Below the pieces are notes generated by a model. It saw nothing but the letters and a program-made list of their open reading frames with translations. It made no database searches and had not been told where the DNA came from. Made by a program: the position numbers and the translations under genes. This document shows, in pieces, positions 1 through 13,600 of a stretch of 64,000 nucleotides of DNA. Each line of letters begins with the position of its first letter. Within the stretch, counting starts at the first letter, position 1. The stretch covers positions 1,952,001 through 2,016,000 of the forward strand of contig NW_018344259.1 in NCBI RefSeq assembly GCF_002099425.1, written 5' to 3'. This DNA is from Phascolarctos cinereus. Lineage: Eukaryota > Chordata > Mammalia > Diprotodontia > Phascolarctidae.

Positions 1-541
1 AGAATGCATGCCTACCATTTGTTTTGCCTCATTCCTCATTTTCTTCTTCTCTTGAGTTATTATTCAGCAAGGCAGACAGCAAATGCAGACTCTTTCACAG
101 AAGGAACTTAAAATGGCCAGCTAGGTTACTTTGCACGAACAGAGCTTCCATTTATGATTGTCAAAATGTGCACCACAAGTTCATGTAACTGGACATTATT
201 TAAAATGTAGTTTATGAAATATAAACTAAATTGTGTTCTCATTTTTAAAAAGTTAGGATTGAAAGATATTTACTATATTATTTTAAGAAATTGATCTTTA
301 AGGAAGACTACCTGTACAAAAAGTTTAGAATATTTTAATCATAGAAGGATTTGGGGTAGTTTCTTGAAAGTTAAAAAATTTAAAAGTTACAGGACCATTC
401 TTTTCTATTTTATAAACATATATATGTATATATATATATATATCATATTTCATAAGTACAATTATAAAATTATAAACGCAGCTCAAATTATTAAATTGAG
501 TTTATTTGGCATGCCTATGATCAGAGTCCATTGGTTTAGGT

Positions 542-660
542 CAGGGGTGGGGAACCTGCAGCCTCGAGGCCACATGTGGCCCTCTAGGCCCTCAAATGCA
601 GCCTTTTGACTGAATCCAAACTTCACAGAATAAATCCTTTCATTAAGGATGTCCCAACAT
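542..660 (+). mobile_element. Possible hAT-type DNA transposon fragment
   Basis: It begins caggggtggggaacctgc, a form typical of hAT terminal repeats, and continues with the ccacatgtggccctctagg motif common in old mammalian non-autonomous elements. Only one end is recognisable, so family and right border are uncertain. Confidence 0.35.
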
Positions 661-799
661 AATGAGAAGCAGTGAGGCACAGTGGATGGTGCCAGCCTTT
701 GATTTGAGAATTCCTGGGTTCAGGTCTTATGTCTGACATATACTTGTGGCAGACAGATCTTAAGAACAACAAAAACAACAGCAATAATAATAAAAGCGT

Positions 800-950
800 T
801 AAGGTTTGCAAAGCTTTTAACATGTGTTATCTTCGTCAATCCTCAAAACAACTCTTTAAGGGAGGTGCTGTTGTTATCCCATTTTATAAATGAGGAAACT
901 GAGGCTGAGAGAGATTAAATTACTTTCCCAGAGTCATATAGCAATGAATA
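800..950 (+). mobile_element. MIR-type SINE fragment
   Basis: Contains the MIR core series: cccattttataaatgaggaa, actgaggctgagagag and a degraded form of ttgcccagagtcac. Diverged and lacking clear ends. Confidence 0.65.
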
Positions 951-1121
951 GTCTATGCCCTAGGGAACTCTCTGAGACTCTAAGTTTCAGAAATAGAGTT
1001 AACTTGTGTTGATATAAAAGAAGTTTCCTTACACAGAGCTCCCTATCGTAATGAAATCACAGGGATGGTATCTCCATCTCCAACCCCTCAAGATGAGAAA
1101 AAATAAGATACCTTTGACCCA

Positions 1122-1135
1122 ACACACACACACAT

Positions 1136-1181
<46 letters not shown>

Positions 1182-1188
1182 ACACATA
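1122..1188 (+). repeat. (CA)n microsatellite
   Basis: About 65 bases of ca repeats with a few at interruptions. It produces a spurious His/Thr-rich open frame. Confidence 0.95.
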
Positions 1189-1354
1189 CCCGATCATGGA
1201 AGTTGTATATACAGACTCACATTTAAATTCTAGAGGTTCTCTCTCATGGTTAAATTCCCTAACCTCTCAAGTATATTTGTCTTATGATTCCTCCTCTCTC
1301 CCCCCACTCACTTCACGCCTTTTAATTTATATCCTTCTTACTAATTTTTTTCAG

Positions 1355-1628
1355 TGTGCAATACTAAATGAGAAACTTGACCAGCTACTGCAAACTTTAC
1401 ATGCAGAAGCCCAGACAGTCCCAGTATTCAAACATCCTGGTCCTCCCAGTGTTGAAGGAGAATCTGTGGACTTTTCAAGTGAAGAGTCCTTATCTGACAG
1501 CAGGGGAAGCATTGTGGAGGGTGCCCCAAAGACTCCAGCACAGAAAACTTTCAAGCCAAAGGAATTAATGTTGAGAGCAAACAGTTTAAAGAAAGCAGTG
1601 AGGCAGATCATCGAACAGGCTGAAAAAG
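1355..1628 (+). CDS. DGKH: DGKH exon: start of inter-catalytic linker
   Basis: The exon follows a tttttttcag acceptor and opens in phase 0 with [15 protein letters not shown], the helix that ends the first catalytic half in type II DAG kinases. Residues 16-60 are Ser/Glu/Pro-rich ([19 protein letters not shown]) and look disordered and phosphorylatable. The end, [20 protein letters not shown], is the conserved part shared with DGKD. It is 274 bases long and ends in phase 1 before gtacac. An open frame extends upstream to 1196, but that is intron read-through. Confidence 0.9.
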
Positions 1629-4600
1629 GTACACTTGAGCAAAGTCAAGGCCATGAAGCTTCTATTCTTTCTTCTAGGCAGCAGCATCATTTTCATCTTT
1701 TTTTTTAATTATATTTTATTCCCTGATTACATGTTAAAATAATTTGTTAACATTTTGTTAAAGTTTTGAGTTCCAAATTCTATCCTTCCCTCCCTGAGAT
1801 GGTAAGCAATCTGATATATGTTATTCATGTGCAATCATGTAAATAGTTTTCATCTTTTGAGGCAGCTTGGCACCCTTTCAATAAACTGATTTTATGAGCT
1901 CAGTGGAAAATGGAAACACTAAAATAAAATTTGTTCATGCTTTTTCTTAATCCATTGGTAAGTGGAATCTTATTAGTACTATACTGAATCCCTGCAAAGC
2001 AGGCTTTAAAATGAATTCCTTCAAATGTTTCACTTGGTTGGATAATAATTCCATGTGATATTCATTTCAGAATATTTACTTACAAGCTACTACTCTTGAT
2101 TTTATGCTTTTAAAATTGAAGTTGATTTTATTGGTAACTTTTGAATTCTTAATAAACAAAGATATGCTGTTTCAGTAACATAGAGAAAAGTTTAGTACAT
2201 TTCCATATTAGTGTCTTCAATTTAAATAGTGCTTTTGGGTTAAAATTTTTGACTAAATTTTTCTATCTCTTATGTTAGTGTAATTTGATAGGACATAGGC
2301 ATTTTATTTTTCCTATAAATTTAATATTTTTAGGTGAATATAAAATTTTAGTTAAATGAGTATTGTTTGCCTATTTTTTAAAAAAAATCAGAATTGTAAT
2401 TTAATTGGTATAAGCAACTTAATGAGTAAACTTCTATCAAAGTAGAACTGCACCAGTTCTTCAATTCATGGCCCTAGAAAGTTGTCTGGGCAAGTTAGAA
2501 AGTTTTAAAAAAAGCTTAGAAAGTTGCCAGATATCTTTTTTTAGGGGGTAATCCTGACCCCCAGGTCTACCATTTCCAAGGCTATGTCACACTATATCTG
2601 AAGTAGTATAGTAACAATAATATCAAAAATCCATGCCGTTACTATCATTGAATCATCTGCCGTTATTGGATTAGTGTTTCTATTCTCTTAAAGTTTCTAG
2701 GAAGAAAAGGGAGATAATTTTTTTCACTTTTTTTCCCATTCTTACAATCATTTTTGTCTTATAGAAATGCTAAATTTATCATGTTCTTATTATTTCTAGT
2801 TGTAGATGAGCAGAATACTCATACCGATGAAGAGGGTAACCTGGTGTCAGCTCCCCTAGATGACAGTAGAGAAACAGAATATTCTAAAGAAGATAAAGAT
2901 GATGATGGAAAGGAGTATCCATCTGGTGAGAGGCGAATAGTAAAATTATGGTGCAATTTAACCTTTCTGCTGTAGTTTTCCAACCTGGTTTTATGATAGA
3001 CTCCTCAGAACTAATGGCTGATGATCAGTATGTTTATATGTTGCTTTTTGATAAGATTGTGAGCTCCTTGAGTGCAGGGACTGTCTTTTGCCTCCTTTTG
3101 TATTTCCAGCACTTAACATGGTGCCTGGCATGTGGTAGGTATTTAATGTTTATTAATTGATTGATGAACTAATAACTTCAGCAAATTTTTTTCATCTTTT
3201 CTTATGTTAGAAGCTATTTAAGGGATGGATATTTGAGATTTTTATTTCTCCTATAAATGGTATGCTTATTTTTGGTGAATACAGAAATTTGGTTAAATAT
3301 TGATATCTATCTATCTATCTATCTAGAATTATAGATCTGCTTATTTTCTGGATGGCAATCATTCTGACCCCAAAAGAATCATTAGTTAATTCTGGTATGA
3401 TAGTTCTTCTCTATTAAGTATGCATTACCTCTGGGCCTAAGCCCATGCTTATTATTGTTAAATTATAAGTCATATGTCTAAAATGCATGGAGCATAGTAC
3501 ATATAAATGCTGTCAGTGGGATGTTCCGTTTAAGAAGAAACAATGAAATATGAATTAAATTACCATCAGTGCAACATCAGTTTTTATCATTGGGACTGTT
3601 GGTTTTTATCAGAGCATGAACATCAAAAGGGTATTTTTATGGCGGCTTAGCCCCAGGAGTCCCATCTATCAAACTAAAGAGCAGCTGTCCCTCTGCTTTC
3701 TTTCATTGCACCTGGTCTGTCCCAAAACATAACGAAAATTGAATTATAAGATTAGCAATCTGTTTTCACATCATGAAGAGTAAAAGATAATTCAATTTGG
3801 AAGTTGTTTTTAAAATCATCTGCCAGGATATTTTCAAGTTAGTTGAAGACATTTTGTTATTGTTACTGTTCAGTCTTTCCCATCACGTCTAACTCTTTGT
3901 GACCCCATTTGGGTTTTTCTTGGCAAAGATACTGGAGTGGTTTGCCATTTCCTTCTCCAGCTCATCTTACAGATGAGGAACTGAAGCAAACAGGGTTAAG
4001 TGACTTGCCCAGGGTCACACAACTAGTAAGTGTCTGAGACCAGATTTGAACTCAGGAAGACTCATCTTCCTGACTTGGGGCCTGGTACTGTATCTACTTA
4101 GCTGCCTACCTGCCCCATTGAAGACTTTATTTGACCATTAAATTATCCTAATCTAAATAATTGGACAATTCCTTTTAAAAAAACACCTCAATTAATAAAT
4201 AGTATATTGATGTACATATATGTTATGCATACATATGGTATGTGGCAGAACAGTGGAGGCAATCAGGATTTGCACTAACATCACATGAAGGCAATAGCTG
4301 TTAGTGTATTTAATTTGGATTGAAAGCAAAATATTGCTGTCAAATGCTTTTTTTCCAAAGCTCTGTAAAAGAAAATTCTTCAGTTATTTCTTAGTATTTT
4401 ATTTAAACTTAATGTCTATTAAGTACTTATTATGTAAAAGGCATTATTAAAACTTTCTCAGATATACAGACCGGTAAGTGTACTAAAACAAAATCACCTA
4501 CTCAAAACAATCTGTTGTTTGCAAAAGTCATTAGACTTAATAAATTCTGTTTACCTATAACATTTCCATTGACTGTACCCATATATGTAAATAATTATGT

Positions 4601-7600
4601 TCTTCCGCCTTTTTGCTTACTGTTCTCTCTGTCATGGTGTGACATAGTGAAAAGAACTTTGGGTGTAGAATCAGAGTCTGTGTCCAAATTCAAGTCTACT
4701 ATTTACCCATGTGATCGTGGGAAAGTCCCTCCTCACTCTAGGCCCCAGTTCCTCATTTCTCAAATGAACTTAGGTTATTCCAGACACCCCTTCTTTCTTG
4801 AAATCTTATGATCCTGACTGAAATCAGAAACCAAAAACCTCCCTGCATCAGATAAACTCAGAATCTTCTTCACATATTGGTTCCTAATAAAAGTAAACAA
4901 AAAAGGACTAGATAGAAGAATCCTGATTTCCCCTTAAGCCCAGTTTCCTTTTCTTTGAATCTTGACTATATGGACATGTGTGTCTACTTGAGGGTATATT
5001 ATTACTTCTTTTTCTAATCTAGATTTTTTTTTTGCCAACAGTTAAAACTGCACCTCGGTCCCCAGATACATGTATCAACCAGCCTATCTCAATTTCTGGT
5101 CCAGTATTGACATCCAACAAAGAAAATCTTCCTGTGCTTAATACCAGAATAATTTGTCCAGGTAGTAACAACTCTGAAACATGTTAACTCTCCCAGAATC
5201 AAGAAATCATGTTTTTAATGACTGTAACTTAAAGTTCACATAAGAGATTTTTCTGATAACATTTGTGGCACCACACTTGGCCATTTTTAGGTCACTAAAT
5301 TCTCCTCTGCTTCTGGAGACCTATCAGAGGGGGGTAGTCTAGGACTGGAACAAACATTAAGCACCTGAGATTAGTCTGGTCTGGCTTTGGACCATGACTA
5401 AAGTAATCCAGAAAATTTTTGGTTGGGGTGGGATAAATAAATAGTTAATGGGTGTCCCCATCGACTTGGACACTGTACTTGGAGACTTTTAGATTTTTCC
5501 TCAACTTCTTTGTAGGTTGTGACTGATGGAGGAATGAGGTCTTCAAACCAACCTGCTACTAAGGTCCCTTAGAATTAGATTGGGGTTCTGTCAAGATCTG
5601 GAAAGAATTGCACTGCAGGCTTGCTGGATAGAAAGTTAGCCCCCAATGACATTCTGAAAAATAAATAGGTCTGTTACTGGAAGTTTGAATGAATAGTAAA
5701 TTGAAATGACAAGCTGTAGTATTTATTTTGGTTTTGTTCTTTGTTAAATATTTTATTTTTTTATATTGCATGTAAAAAATTTAACATTCATTTTTTAACA
5801 AACTGTAGTATTTCTAAGACTTTTAGATTTGGTGTCAGAATAAAATTAAGCTCATCTTTTTATGGTGGGCCAGACCTCACTACTAATAATTCAAGTAATA
5901 ATATGTCTTGAAGAAAATAAATTTGGGGTTGTGGTTGTTAAAAGAATGGAGGAGAATAGTCATGCTAAGGAAATAGTGTTTTACTAATTCCCCAACGTGT
6001 ACTATACCTGCAACTGCTTGTTTCCCTCTTCACCATTCCTTCTTCCCTCTTTGTTTTGATGCTGTAGTCCTGTGTTTTTTATCCATCTAAGCTTTGCTGT
6101 CTTATTCTCTCAGATTTTACTCCTATTCCAATGCCAGGGTTACATTTTTATTTGCATTTTGAAGATTATTCAAAGAAATTAAAATTTTGGTGTCTATAAG
6201 TTCTTTCTTTAGTGGTTTACATTTAGTTTGTGTATTTTTTGACAATTCCTCTACTACAAAAGTAGTAACTATTTTCTTTTGTGTTTTCCCTTCTCATCAG
6301 GTTTAAGAGCAGGATTAGCAGCTTCAATTGCTGGGAGTTCTATTATCAGCAAAATGTTACTAGCAAATATTGATCCCTTTGGTGCTACGCCATTTATTGA
6401 CCCAGATCCAGATTCACTGTAAGAAAATACATTTTGTATTTATGAATATTTTATTTCAGCTTTTTTCTCTGTCTTCGCCTCTTCTCTCCCTTCCTCTCAC
6501 CTCTTCTCTTCCTCCCTTACCCTTTCTTCTTTCCTCCCCTCTCTGCTCTCCTCTTCTTCCTCCTCCTTTCTCCTCTCATCTCTTCTTTCCTCTCCTTACT
6601 ATGAAAATTTTGAAATGACAGCAAAAGTATATACGTTTATATGTACACATGCACACATGCTTGTTATACATATACATGTATATGATGTATGTAAATAGAT
6701 ATCTATATCGTCTATATAAAATTTTCATTAAATGATTATGTTTTTAAGAGATGATGTCTTATGTTTATTTGTATCCTTTACAGCACCTTGGTCTTTCAAT
6801 ACTGTTGCAGTCTATGCTCAAAGATGGAGAGTGATTCTTGCTCACTTTTATGTGAAACCTCAACTCTGTTCCTTTTCCCTGAGAGAATAGTCGGTCTCAA
6901 TAAAGGCGATTCTAAATGCTACATTTATGTGTAATGATTACAATTGTTTCTGTGTACCTGATGTTGTATCTTATTTTTATTCTTAATGTAGAGAAGGGTA
7001 TTCAGAAAAATGTGTCATGAACAATTACTTTGGAATTGGATTAGATGCAAAAATTTCATTGGAGTTTAACAATAAACGAGAGGAACACCCTGAAAAATGC
7101 AGGTAATTAAATCTTACTGTTTTCAAAAATTTTTTAATATTTTAATTTTTTCCCAATTACATGTAAAACAATTTTAAAATTCTTTTTTTCAGACTTTGAG
7201 TTCCAAATTATCTCCCTACATGCTTCCTTCCCCCCCCCCCATTGAGAAATCAAGCAATTTGACATAGGTTATACATATGTAGTCACACAAAACACATTTA
7301 CGTATAAGATATGCTGTGAAAGAAAACACAGACAGGAAAAATTAAGAAAATAAAGAAAAAGTATGCTTCAATTTGCATTCAGACTCTACCAGTTCTTTCT
7401 CTGGAGATGGGCAGCACCTTTCATCATAAGTCCTTCAGAATTGTCTTGGATCATTGTATTGCTGAGAATAGCTAAGTTATTCACAGTTGATCTTCATACA
7501 AAATTGCTATGTACAATGTTAAACATCTCCTGGTTTTGCTCATTTCACTTTGCATCAGTTCACATAAGCTTTCCAGGTTTTCTGAGGACATCCTGCTTAT

Positions 7601-10600
7601 CATTTCTTATAGCATAATAGTATTCCACCACAATAATATACAATAACTTTTTCAGCCGTTCTCCAATTGATCGACATCCCCTGAATTTCCAGTTCTTTGC
7701 CACTGCTAAAAGAGCTGCTATTTTTTATACATATGGGTCCTTTTCCTTTTTTGAGAAATCTCTTTGGGTTATAGAGTGGTATTGCTTGATGAAAGGGATG
7801 CATGGTTTTATAGCCCTTTGGGCATAGTCAGTTAATTAAATTTTGCAAGACACTGTTATTGTAATTTGCAAGACACTGTTATTGTAAAGTGATAATTTTA
7901 CTTTAATTTCATGACTCTTGATATTTTTACAAAAATGATTTTTATTTGAAGGCAAAATAATTAGTATTTTACTGAAATTGCACATTTTAGTACATTAAAT
8001 AATTTTATTTTCAGGAGCCGAACTAAAAACATGATGTGGTACGGGGTCCTTGGAACCAAAGAGTTATTACAAAGGACCTATAAGAATTTAGAACAAAGAG
8101 TTCAGCTTGAGGTAAGAATATTTTAAATAATTTTATTTTAACTTATTAAAATACCATATATGGAGCTTATATGACAATATCTTTGTGCTAGATTACATTT
8201 GAAAACCTGCCAATGACTAAACCTTACCTCAGCGGGAGTAATGAAATAATTTCCAAATTGGGCTTACCAAATCTCTGTAAAGTTGTCCAGAAATACTAAG
8301 GGAGCGTACTTTCTTACTACTGGGGCTCTGTAATGATGACAACTATTTATGCTAAATGGAAAGAAAGCTGTTTATGTCTTGGAGTAGTTTGGTTTTATAT
8401 TTAGTCTTTCAATATACTATGCCTTGAACCACATGTTTGTGCAAAATATAAAGTGTGTTTGCTTTCCTGGTGAATGAAAATTGTAGGGATATTGACAATA
8501 TTTTCACTTCTAAATCCTACATAGTCATTTTTCCTTTAAAAACATAACATATATTTAAACAGTTTGGTCTCACACATATTATTTCCTCTTAATATTTTGT
8601 TAACTCTTATGTTAAAGATAATACAAATATTTTGGGGGAAATATATATCCAGAGCCAATGGAAGATCAAGGGGGAGAAAGACAACAGTATTAATTTTATC
8701 ACATACTTTATTTATCAATATAATAATTATATATGACATATAATATAATATATAACTATTATAAATTATTAGGTATTATTTTTATCACTTTATCACATAC
8801 TTTATCATAATATTATATTATTATAACATTTTAATAATTAAATTATTAAAATATAAGTTGTAAATTCAGTACAGATACTCCTATTCAATAAATATTTACT
8901 GAGTATGCACTAGGTAGACTGTACTATAATAAGTACTCTGGGAGAATATAAAGAAGAATAGGGCATGGTCCTTTCCATCATATTGCTTATAATCTAGTAG
9001 GGGAAAGGACATACACAAATACTTATAATATAATGAATAATATAATGAAATATAATATAAAATGTTGAATATAATGAAATGAATATAATATAATGAAAAT
9101 TTGGAAAACATAATAAAATATAAAGAAAATAACATAATAAAAATGTAGAAAATATAACAAATAGGCATAAAATCCTATATTAGGAATAGGAGGGGTTTTT
9201 TTTAAAGTAAGGAATACAGACTTACCAGTGCAACAGAAATGGTTTGTAGGATGATAAATTTAGAGAGGTAGATGTAACCTTCAAGGTCATCTAGCCCAAT
9301 AAGAAAAGTGAAGGACTAAACAAAGATTGCACCTGCCTTTTGCTGACATACCCTGCTCTGTATGATTGAACGCTATCCAGCATCGCCTTGTATGAACTGC
9401 CCAACACTAATTATGCTCTTGACTATTTGGCTACTCTTTTTTAAATTTTTTTTTAGTTTTTAGGCAATTGGGGTTAAGTGACTTGCTCAGGGTCACACAG
9501 CTAGTAAGTGTGAAGTGTTTGGTCTAAGGCTGGATTTGAACTCAGGTCCTCTTGACTTCAGGGCTGGTGCTCTATCCACTGTGCCACCTAGCTGCCCTAT
9601 TTGGCTGCTTTTGAACAGATTCCTCATGGTCTCATGATGTACCTGCCATGATTCTGTGGTTTAGGAGCTGCTTAGAGCTTTTGTGCCACCTTGCTAGATT
9701 TTGGATCAGTGGGAACCGAGGTGAAATGCTTTGCCATTACAGTCATGTATCTAAGTATTTGAGGAACTTTGAACTTGGTGGAGTGAAATCATTCCCTTTG
9801 GGAGATGGGGAGGGAAGTACGGTATTACTTTGGTTGTGTTTATTTTTTTTATTGATTAGAATATAGTGCTTTCCACGTGAACATGATGAATTTTTAAAAT
9901 TCATTTAGGTGTAAAATCCTCTGCTAAAGTTCTCATAACTTGTGATATGAGAGTAATCCCTGGGTTTTTAATGATGATAGCAGTAAATTTTAACCTGTGT
10001 CTACCAAACTGGTGCCCAAAGACTAGCCTAGATAAGTTCTGAAAGACTCTGAAATTCATTAAGACCTTCTATACTAAAGTATGGAAGAGTTGTGATTTGC
10101 ACTGGTGGAAAGGCCACTCAAACCAATGAAATTATGTTGTCATTCAGTCCTTTCAGTTATGTACAACTCTTTGTGATCCTATTTGGGTGGTTTTTTTGGG
10201 TGGAGGCAAATATACTGGAGTGATTTTCCATTTCGTTCTCCAGCTCATTTTATAGATGAGGAAGCTGAAGCAAACAGGATTAAGTGACTTGCCCAGAGTC
10301 ACACAGCTGGGAAGTGTTTGAGGCCAGATTTTAACTCATAAAGATGAGTCTTTCTGATTCGAGGCCTAGCATTATATCCACTGCACCACCTGCTGCCCCA
10401 AAGAATTGATACATCCCCATAGTAAGTTAGGGGAATGCAAAACAAAACAAGCCACGAGTGTGGTGCCTTGAGAAAAGAAACAGCATTACCTAAGGCTTTT
10501 GTAAATAAATTGCTTGGTTTTAGCAGCATAAAAATAAACTTTTTGTTAAGTTCCCAAGGGTTGTTTTTCTTTAAAGGTAGATTTTACTCTCCTCTCAAGT

Positions 10601-13600
10601 CATCTCTCAGTGCCTCATTGTAGCAAGGAGGCAAGGCTGTGTTTTGGAAGGCTACTCCAGCGTATTAAAAGTTGTGCTAGACTGTGATAGAGCGTGCGTG
10701 TTTTCTGAAGAGTAGCCTCATGATGTTCTGAGAGACTCTTCAACCAGGTCAGCCACAGGGTATTGAGTTTTTCAGCCACTGATAATTTCAGAGACGATCT
10801 ACTCAAATGTGGAGGGATTATGGTAACCAAATCAGAGCTCTCTCAAGTGCTGAAATGGAGCAATATCACTATGGCTAGAGAACAGAAGCCAAGAATGATG
10901 GTCCATAATAAGCACCATGGGTTCGTTTTGCATCATTTGTCTGAGATAACAGATTTATCAGTTTAAGGACCATCACTAACACTGGACAAGAAGAGAGATG
11001 TACGTTTCCCGAGGTATTATTTAGTGGATTTTTCTTATACTAAAAGTTTAAGAATGAAATATGGCAGGGAATTACAACCTATTTAATCATCAAACAACTT
11101 ACCTTGTCTTCAAAAAACCTTATTAAGTCTCATTTTCCTATGTAAAGAAACCTAGTCATTTTAATTAAGCTGCTACTTCTATCACTTTATTTCATAGTAA
11201 AATATAAAGGAGATTCGTAAAGAACAGCTCATTATTACCTCCTCTTTATCTATAAAGCATATCAAGGGCACGAGGCAGTGTAGTATAGTAGCCATTGTTT
11301 TGTTATTAAATGAGTGAACATTATAATGCTAGCTATTATTATTATCATTATTATTAGTATTATTGGATTCAAGCTTTGCTACTTACCAGCTGTGTGACTT
11401 TGGGAAAGTAACAATAACAATAAAAATAACAATTATTTATACAATGCTTTAAGGCTCCCAAAGCACTTTCCAGTTATTATCTCATTTACATATATAATGT
11501 TACCCAAACCTAGCTGCCTGAGTTACTTAACTTTTCTGGATCTCAATTTCCTTATCTATAAAATAAGGAAATTGTGCTAGATGATCTCTAAGGACATGCT
11601 TTTCCTTATGATTCTTTGTTTTGTATGCATTTAATACACATTTGAATGCTGGGAGAACTTTGCCTATGTCCAAATAAGTTTTTACCATATATTAGAGTAG
11701 AATTATTTGCTTGCTGTATAAATTTTTAAAAATATTTTCAAACTTTTATCAAACATTGGCATTAGGAAGCAAATGGAGTAAAGTTTTTGTGGTTGTTTTT
11801 TGAAAATTTTCTTTTAGGGAACTATGGAGATGCAGCATATAGGAATAATTTCTAGTAAATCTTGGGGCAGAGTATTTATTTTGGTAAACTCAAATTTTAT
11901 TTATTTATTCTTCTTATGTGTCTAGGCAGCTAAACTGAGTTCAATCCTGCCTCAGACATTAGCTGTGTGATCCTGGGCGGGTTACTTATACCTCTGTCCA
12001 TCCCCATCTTTTAAATGGCAATAATAATAGTACCTCCCTCACAGGGTTGTTGTGATATGTAAAGTGCTTTGCCAACCTTACAGCACTATGTAACTGTTTG
12101 CTTTTATAAACAATGAGAGAAATGATTCCTTTTTTCATATATTAATAGCTAATTATTTAGTTAGAACCAAGGTTTTCCCCCTTTTCTGCTTCCCCATCCA
12201 GAAATCAACCAGTGGGCGAAATCTTGGGCAGAGATTTACCCAGCCAGGATGGCTAAGATCTAATCAAAGATGGTAAAGAAATTCTAAGTTTAGGCAAATG
12301 GGTGGATTTCTGCTCATTATGTTTATTCAGACAGGTCTGGGAAAATATGGATTCCCCCTTTTGTCCAGGTAATATGGGAATTGATCAATCTCTTTGACCA
12401 AGATTTGGGTGGTCAGTGTCAAGACTTTCATTAGAATAAGCCCATCTCTTGTTATAATATTCATTCTCTCATTACTTGTTAACCAGTCAGGGTTGATTTC
12501 TACCCTCAGGTGCACCCCCTTTTCTAAGAGCCTATAAATGTGAACTCACCATCCTGAGTCGTCTTTGGCTCAAGAGAGATGGCGAAATGACCGCTCCTTT
12601 TATTAGTAAAATGCTAGCATTATTAATAAAATGATCAATTACTCAGAAATTATGTTTCTCAAACTTTTTAAACATCACAAACAGTGTGAATGTAGGTTCG
12701 GCACAAGTGACTTGCCTAAGTGATAGAATTAGGGCCAAAATCCAGTTCTCTTTCAACCTTGAGTAAATCAACCATGATTTGTATACAGAAGTTATATGCT
12801 GCCTGTCAGTTGAAATCATGGACTACTTGCTTTGAAAGCCCAAGATTTCAATTTATATCTTGAGTTGATCATTTTTAAAATTGTATATTCATTTTTTTTC
12901 ATTCCAGGTAACCAAATAAAGTTTAGATATATTCTAATTTTATACCTGTTTCTAAAAGCCTTAGAGCAATCTTAGTATCAAATTCAAGAACCCCTTGGAC
13001 TTCTACATTTTGAATGTAGAATTTCAAGAAAGTTGAAAATTTGTAAACTTAAGCTCCAGGCTAATATGTTAATTTATATGTACATTTAAACATTGTTTTT
13101 AGAAAGATTTTGAGCCAATTTAAAGTTCTTTTTTGTAAACTCACAAATGTTTTATACATAATTGGTTCTGAATAGCCTTACCTTATCTGACAACTCTCAA
13201 GCTTGAACCTTTCCTATCTAATTCTCAAGTCCAATCAATTTGTTAGTGATCTAACATCTGTAAGCAGAAAATAGTAATAAGAAATTTGGCATCCTTGTAA
13301 TTATTTTTTGTACAGCAATAATTTGTTGCTTTAAGAAACTAAGTATGTCCCTGAGAAATATGATTTCATTAAAATATTGATAGGTATTGGTTCATGTCAG
13401 AATAATCCTAGAAAAATATGATTTTCATTCTCTGACACTTCAGTAAACAAGTGATCAATTTTCTAGGTGGCATAGTAGATAGAGCACTGGGCCTGGTGTC
13501 AGGAAGACCTGAGTTCAAATGTGCCCTGAGATACTTTACTAGCTGTGTGACCCTGGGCCAGTCACTTAATCCTGTTTGCCTTAGTTTCCTCATCTGTAAA

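Larger units (their letters stand above)
1..1354 (+). other. DGKH intron, 5' end outside window
   Basis: No exon seen. Holds a short AT run (417-441), a hAT-like end at about 542-660, a diverged SINE head (670-760), a MIR core (800-950) and a CA microsatellite (1122-1188). Confidence 0.8.
2926..5041 (+). other. DGKH intron
   Basis: Holds an L2-type tail (2990-3160), a short (CTAT)n run (3305-3325), a CORE-SINE (3854-4116) and a MIR (4638-4785). The rest is AT-rich and unrecognised. Confidence 0.8.
7103..8014 (+). other. DGKH intron, mostly L1
   Basis: About three quarters is an antisense L1 3' end (7125-7835), followed by a 24-base tandem duplication (7837-7885). Confidence 0.8.

Noticed and set aside
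1122-1188. Regular spaced repeats considered as an array (also 36305-36428 and 57868-57955)
   Set aside because: These are di-nucleotide microsatellites in a mammalian genome; no repeat-spacer structure exists, so no CRISPR array.
1196-1354. Open frame continuing upstream of the first exon
   Set aside because: A pyrimidine tract and cag precede 1355 and family similarity starts exactly at CAILNEKL; upstream is intron.
9439-9596. tRNA-like sequence
   Set aside because: It is the head of a tRNA-derived SINE with an A-rich tail and target duplication, not a tRNA gene; the same holds for 44724 and 55507.
10763-10966. 67-codon + strand frame in the 10.3-kb intron, considered as a gene fragment
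   Set aside because: No known motif, no consistent splice sites joining DGKH phases, and no similarity I can recognise.
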